DNA of 64,000 bases from Polydactylus sextarius (Eukaryota > Chordata > Actinopteri > Polynemidae). Below, piece by piece: positions 60,950-64,000 of this stretch. Positions within the stretch are counted from its first letter, which is position 1. Every line of letters starts with the position of its first letter. Made by a program: the position numbers and the translations under genes. The stretch is taken from positions 14,027,501 to 14,091,500 of the forward strand of contig CM028915.1 of NCBI GenBank assembly GCA_016801845.1, written 5' to 3'. The notes below the pieces were generated by a model, which was not told the DNA's origin, did not search any database, and saw nothing but the letters and a program-made list of their open reading frames with translations.

Positions 60950-61615
60950 GATGCAAGTTACCAGTTTAAGACATTATACCGTCTATACTACAGTAGGACT
61001 AAGATACATAAGTTTGACCCTTCAACATCTCTATTATGTACCAGATATAAGATTTCTGAAGGAACTCACACTTACACTTTGGTCTTCTACAAAAATATCA
61101 TCCTACAGGTGTGATATTTTTCAATGCTTCTCTAATGCCTTTAGGAAGAACTGGAGCCCAGACACACCAATTGCAGTTTTAGGTGGGACAGGGGTCCTAC
61201 CTATGGCTAATACATATGAAGCACAAGCTGTGTCTTTTGATAGGCTTGTAGCCAAATAAAAAAATCTGCAAATGTGGACATCTGATTCAGTACCAAGTTG
61301 TGAAATGTGGAGAGACAGGGGGAGTGTATTAAGCCTGGAAAGGATTAGATATTATAATAAGGGTAAATTAAAAGACCTTGACAAGATCTGGGACCTGTGC
61401 TAGAGAATATAAAAGGCCAAGTCTGACAATTTCCAATGACTTGTTCCCAAATCCTGATTGCTGTTCTTTGATCTTTTGATGGCTCATTTTGTATTGTATT
61501 GTATTTTTCTGTACTGCATTCTTGACTGTGAGTCGTGTTTGATGCGTGCTTTGTTTGTTGTGTGTATTGTTCAACCCATTGGTAAAATAATTTTTTTTAA
61601 AAATGAGAAAAAAAA
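60950..61615 (+). mobile_element. L1-like LINE, 3' end of ORF2 and 3'UTR, decayed
   Basis: The + strand open stretch 60951-61259 includes LQHLYYVPDIRFLKELTL and AFRKNWSPDTPIAVLGGTGV, then YEAQAVSFDRLVAK. After a frameshift, MWRDRGSVLSLERIRYYNKG and KLKDLDKIWDLC follow to a TAG at about 61403. This order (NWSPDTP, VLG, a segment ending VAKK, then LERIRY, KIWD) resembles the C-terminus of fish L1-clade reverse-transcriptase ORFs. An A-rich tail closes the element near 61615. It lies antisense to AOPEP and is not a host gene. Confidence 0.7.
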
Positions 61616-62227
61616 GATGCTACACAAGACTACACAAGAGGATTTTTATCTATGTTACTGATTTTTTTACAGATGGTAAATTTGATTAAGAGAATCCATA
61701 ATAAAAAGTCTATTCAAAGATACTTCAATTAAGTCATGTAGGTGGTTAAATAAGACCAGCATTGCCTGGATCTTTTTATAATTTTTTATATCTGCATATT
61801 ACTTGATTTATTTAATGATGGGATGTTTTATTTAAACTTAGCCACTGACATCTTTAGCGCATATTAATCAATTCATATTTCTTTTCATATTTCTGTCTCG
61901 TTTCGGTTTTTTGATGCTTGTGAGCCCTGTCTACTTTTGGTTTGTCTTGTTAATTGACTGCTACAGTAGTTCGGCAAATCGCCTTTTGGGTGTAATAAAG
62001 ATTAACTCTGAACCCCGCTCTTCCACTTTGTCCTACTTCTAAAACTTACATTTAAGAAATGGAATTACAATTTAATTGGATGCAAAACATAAATTTTAGT
62101 CTTTACTGTTAATTATATTTCTTGTTCTTGATTGCCTTCATGTGGTATGCCTTGAGGCTTGGAGAAAACTAACGGCAACACTGACAGACACATGCACTCT
62201 CTCTCTATCCGTGTCTCTCTCTCTGTC

Positions 62228-62231
<4 letters not shown>

Positions 62232-62297
<66 letters not shown>
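62232..62297 (+). repeat. Compound (CA)n(TA)n microsatellite
   Basis: About 20 CA units running straight into about 11 TA units, preceded by a CT-rich stretch. Confidence 0.95.
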
Positions 62298-63978
62298 GCC
62301 GGCAAATATTACATTTTTATATTTAAAGGCTTACAAAAGTCCTATGGGGCAATAAACAAAGAGGACCACGGGCTGTTGGCATATATAATAACAGACAAAG
62401 ACCTTGAGTGACCTTTCTGATGGTGATACCCCACTGGGCCTTAATGCACAAAATGAAATACTGATTAAAGCCCTCCTGTGCTTTCTCACACGACAACCTC
62501 GTGACTCTGTGTCACCCAGGGTGACTTGGCCCTGAGTTTCAGAGGTGTGAGCCAGGGCAAGTCTTCAATTTGGTGAGACACAGATTGCAATAGTGATTCA
62601 CTCCTACATCTCTCTATCCATTATTCATCCCTCCATCCATCGTTCCTGGCTGTAGGCCATTTTTTCCCCAGCGGGACACTTCCATGCATAATGCAGCAGG
62701 AGCCCTATCATAGGCCTGTAATTGACATCCCCAGCCCAGCTCAGCTCATAGCTGGGACACCAGTAAAACAGCCCCACGAGACAGAGGGATGAGGAAAAAG
62801 ATGATGAGAGCTGAATGTGTACTGTATGTGTAAATGACAGATGAGAGCAAGAAACAAAGTAAAGCAGAAGATAAAATTCAACCACATATGGTAGAGGGAG
62901 ACTGAAAAAGAAGAATTTATGAAGCAAATGAAAATATTATATGCCGGATATTTATGGAGAGAAAGAGGAAGCCGGAGGAGAAGAGAAAGAGAGAGACAGA
63001 GTATCCTCTTGTCTGTCATTCTATGCCTGTGTGATGAGTTTTGCTCTGCAGTGTCATCTCCCTGGTGTAATAACTGCTGAACCATTGTGACACAAGAAGC
63101 TGTTATTTTTTGTGCATAACTTTCTGGACATAACTGCATACCCATGCAGAAACATGTAAACAAACACTTCTAATATACAGTAACAAACAGGTAACGAGAC
63201 AGACAAAAGTCGCACGAAACACAACAAGCACACAAGCAGAGTTTTGTCTCTTCTATTCAAGCAAAGGTTGGAGGGCTGGCCTTTCCTAAGGTCAGCTTAC
63301 GGGAAGAAGCTTTGTCTCTTTTCCCTCCCTCTCGGACAGAGACTGTGGGCTATTTTAGACACAGGGGCCTATTTGACCAAACTCCTACCACCCTTCGTTC
63401 TTTTTTAACAAGTCTGACTTCAAATGTCTGGCATTCCAGGCTGGCTGCAGATCAGCTCTCTGCTCCCAGACGGGGCCCCACAGGGCCAGGCCAAATGCCA
63501 CTCCATGTAGGGCCTGATCACATGAACGGGGGCCATGCTGGGGCCCCCAGAGAGCCGCCCCACCCACATACACTGCATCACATCAGAGCCTGAAAATAAA
63601 TAGCAGAGAAGATATCAGAGGTCATCAGGAACAAGGAGGCGACTCTGTTCCTCGGGCTTGGAGAAAATACGGCTTTGTAGTGCCGGCATATGAGAAATAA
63701 GTGATGTCTTCTAAGGTTTGACAGTAGTTTCTAGTTGCTGTCAAGTTCTTACACTTAAATAGCCATCCATGCATACATACAGAGATATCTGTCTTTAAGT
63801 GGGTCAAGTTCATATCACATAGATGGGATCCATGTGGGTCATAACCTGCTGAGGTCGAGAATCTGTGTCTACATAAACAAAAGATTTATCTTAGGACACA
63901 AAAACTGTACACAGTGCAGGCCTATATAACACCCACATAAAGTGATAGAAAGTCACAGGCACAGACATGCAAATCCAT

Positions 63979-64000
63979 ACACACACACACACACACACAC
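63979..64000 (+). repeat. (CA)n microsatellite running off the right edge
   Basis: CA units continue to the last base of the window. Confidence 0.85.

Larger units (their letters stand above)
56160..64000 (-). other. AOPEP intron upstream of the zinc-site exon, continuing past the window
   Basis: 7.8 kb without a further AOPEP exon that I can support. Contents: AT-rich sequence to 57.8 kb; a Tc1-type MITE; a repeat fragment and the decayed exon copy at 58.2-58.8 kb; an L1-like LINE tail at 60.95-61.6 kb; a (CA)(TA) tract at 62.23 kb; and unique-looking islands at about 62630-62780 and 63260-63660. Confidence 0.55.

Noticed and set aside
60951..61259. 102-codon frame as a host gene
   Set aside because: Its residues and the frame-shifted continuation resemble the C-terminus of an L1-type LINE, followed by an A-rich tail.

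Overview
The window looks like nuclear DNA of a ray-finned fish, most likely a percomorph teleost. It is AT-rich by eye and carries very dense (CA/GT)n microsatellites, Tc1-type and foldback MITE remnants, several interspersed repeats of types I associate with percomorph genomes, and small exons in long introns. There is no operon structure, no tRNA or rRNA gene and no CRISPR array. Most long open frames are low-complexity or repeat-derived, and real coding sequence is only about 2 kb of the 64 kb.

Layout. (1) Positions 1-7207, + strand: the last six coding exons of FANCC (Fanconi anaemia core-complex protein C). The first is cut by the window edge and the last carries the stop. (2) Positions 7208-16132: the interval between two convergent genes. 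It holds, on the - strand, the conserved microRNA cluster mir-23b (12.8 kb), mir-27b (12.45 kb) and mir-24 (9.4 kb). (3) Positions 16133-56159, - strand: eleven consecutive 3' coding exons of AOPEP (aminopeptidase O, formerly C9orf3). They run from the exon with the HEXXH zinc site (55946-56159) to the stop codon (16133). All exon junctions agree in phase and give one continuous reading frame of about 376 residues. (4) Positions 56160-64000: AOPEP intron upstream of the zinc-site exon. It contains a decayed partial tandem copy of that exon, a Tc1-type MITE, an old L1-like LINE 3' end and unique-looking sequence. The N-terminal half of AOPEP lies beyond the right edge.

The order FANCC > miR-23b/27b/24 < AOPEP, with the two protein genes tail to tail, is the arrangement I know from human 9q22, so this is conserved vertebrate synteny. 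The microRNAs share the AOPEP strand and lie downstream of its stop. They are probably processed from an extended AOPEP transcript or from their own primary transcript. FANCC acts in DNA interstrand-crosslink repair and AOPEP is a zinc aminopeptidase; their adjacency is positional, not a shared pathway.

Points most worth a second look: the stretched mir-27b to mir-24 spacing (about 3.1 kb) with a foldback element inserted between them; the dead duplicate of the AOPEP active-site exon; the FANCC stop codon that sits inside a perfect splice-donor consensus; and unique, non-repetitive islands in the large introns that could be conserved regulatory elements. I found no evidence for a wholly new system. 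Family assignments and comparisons with human proteins are from memory, without database searches.
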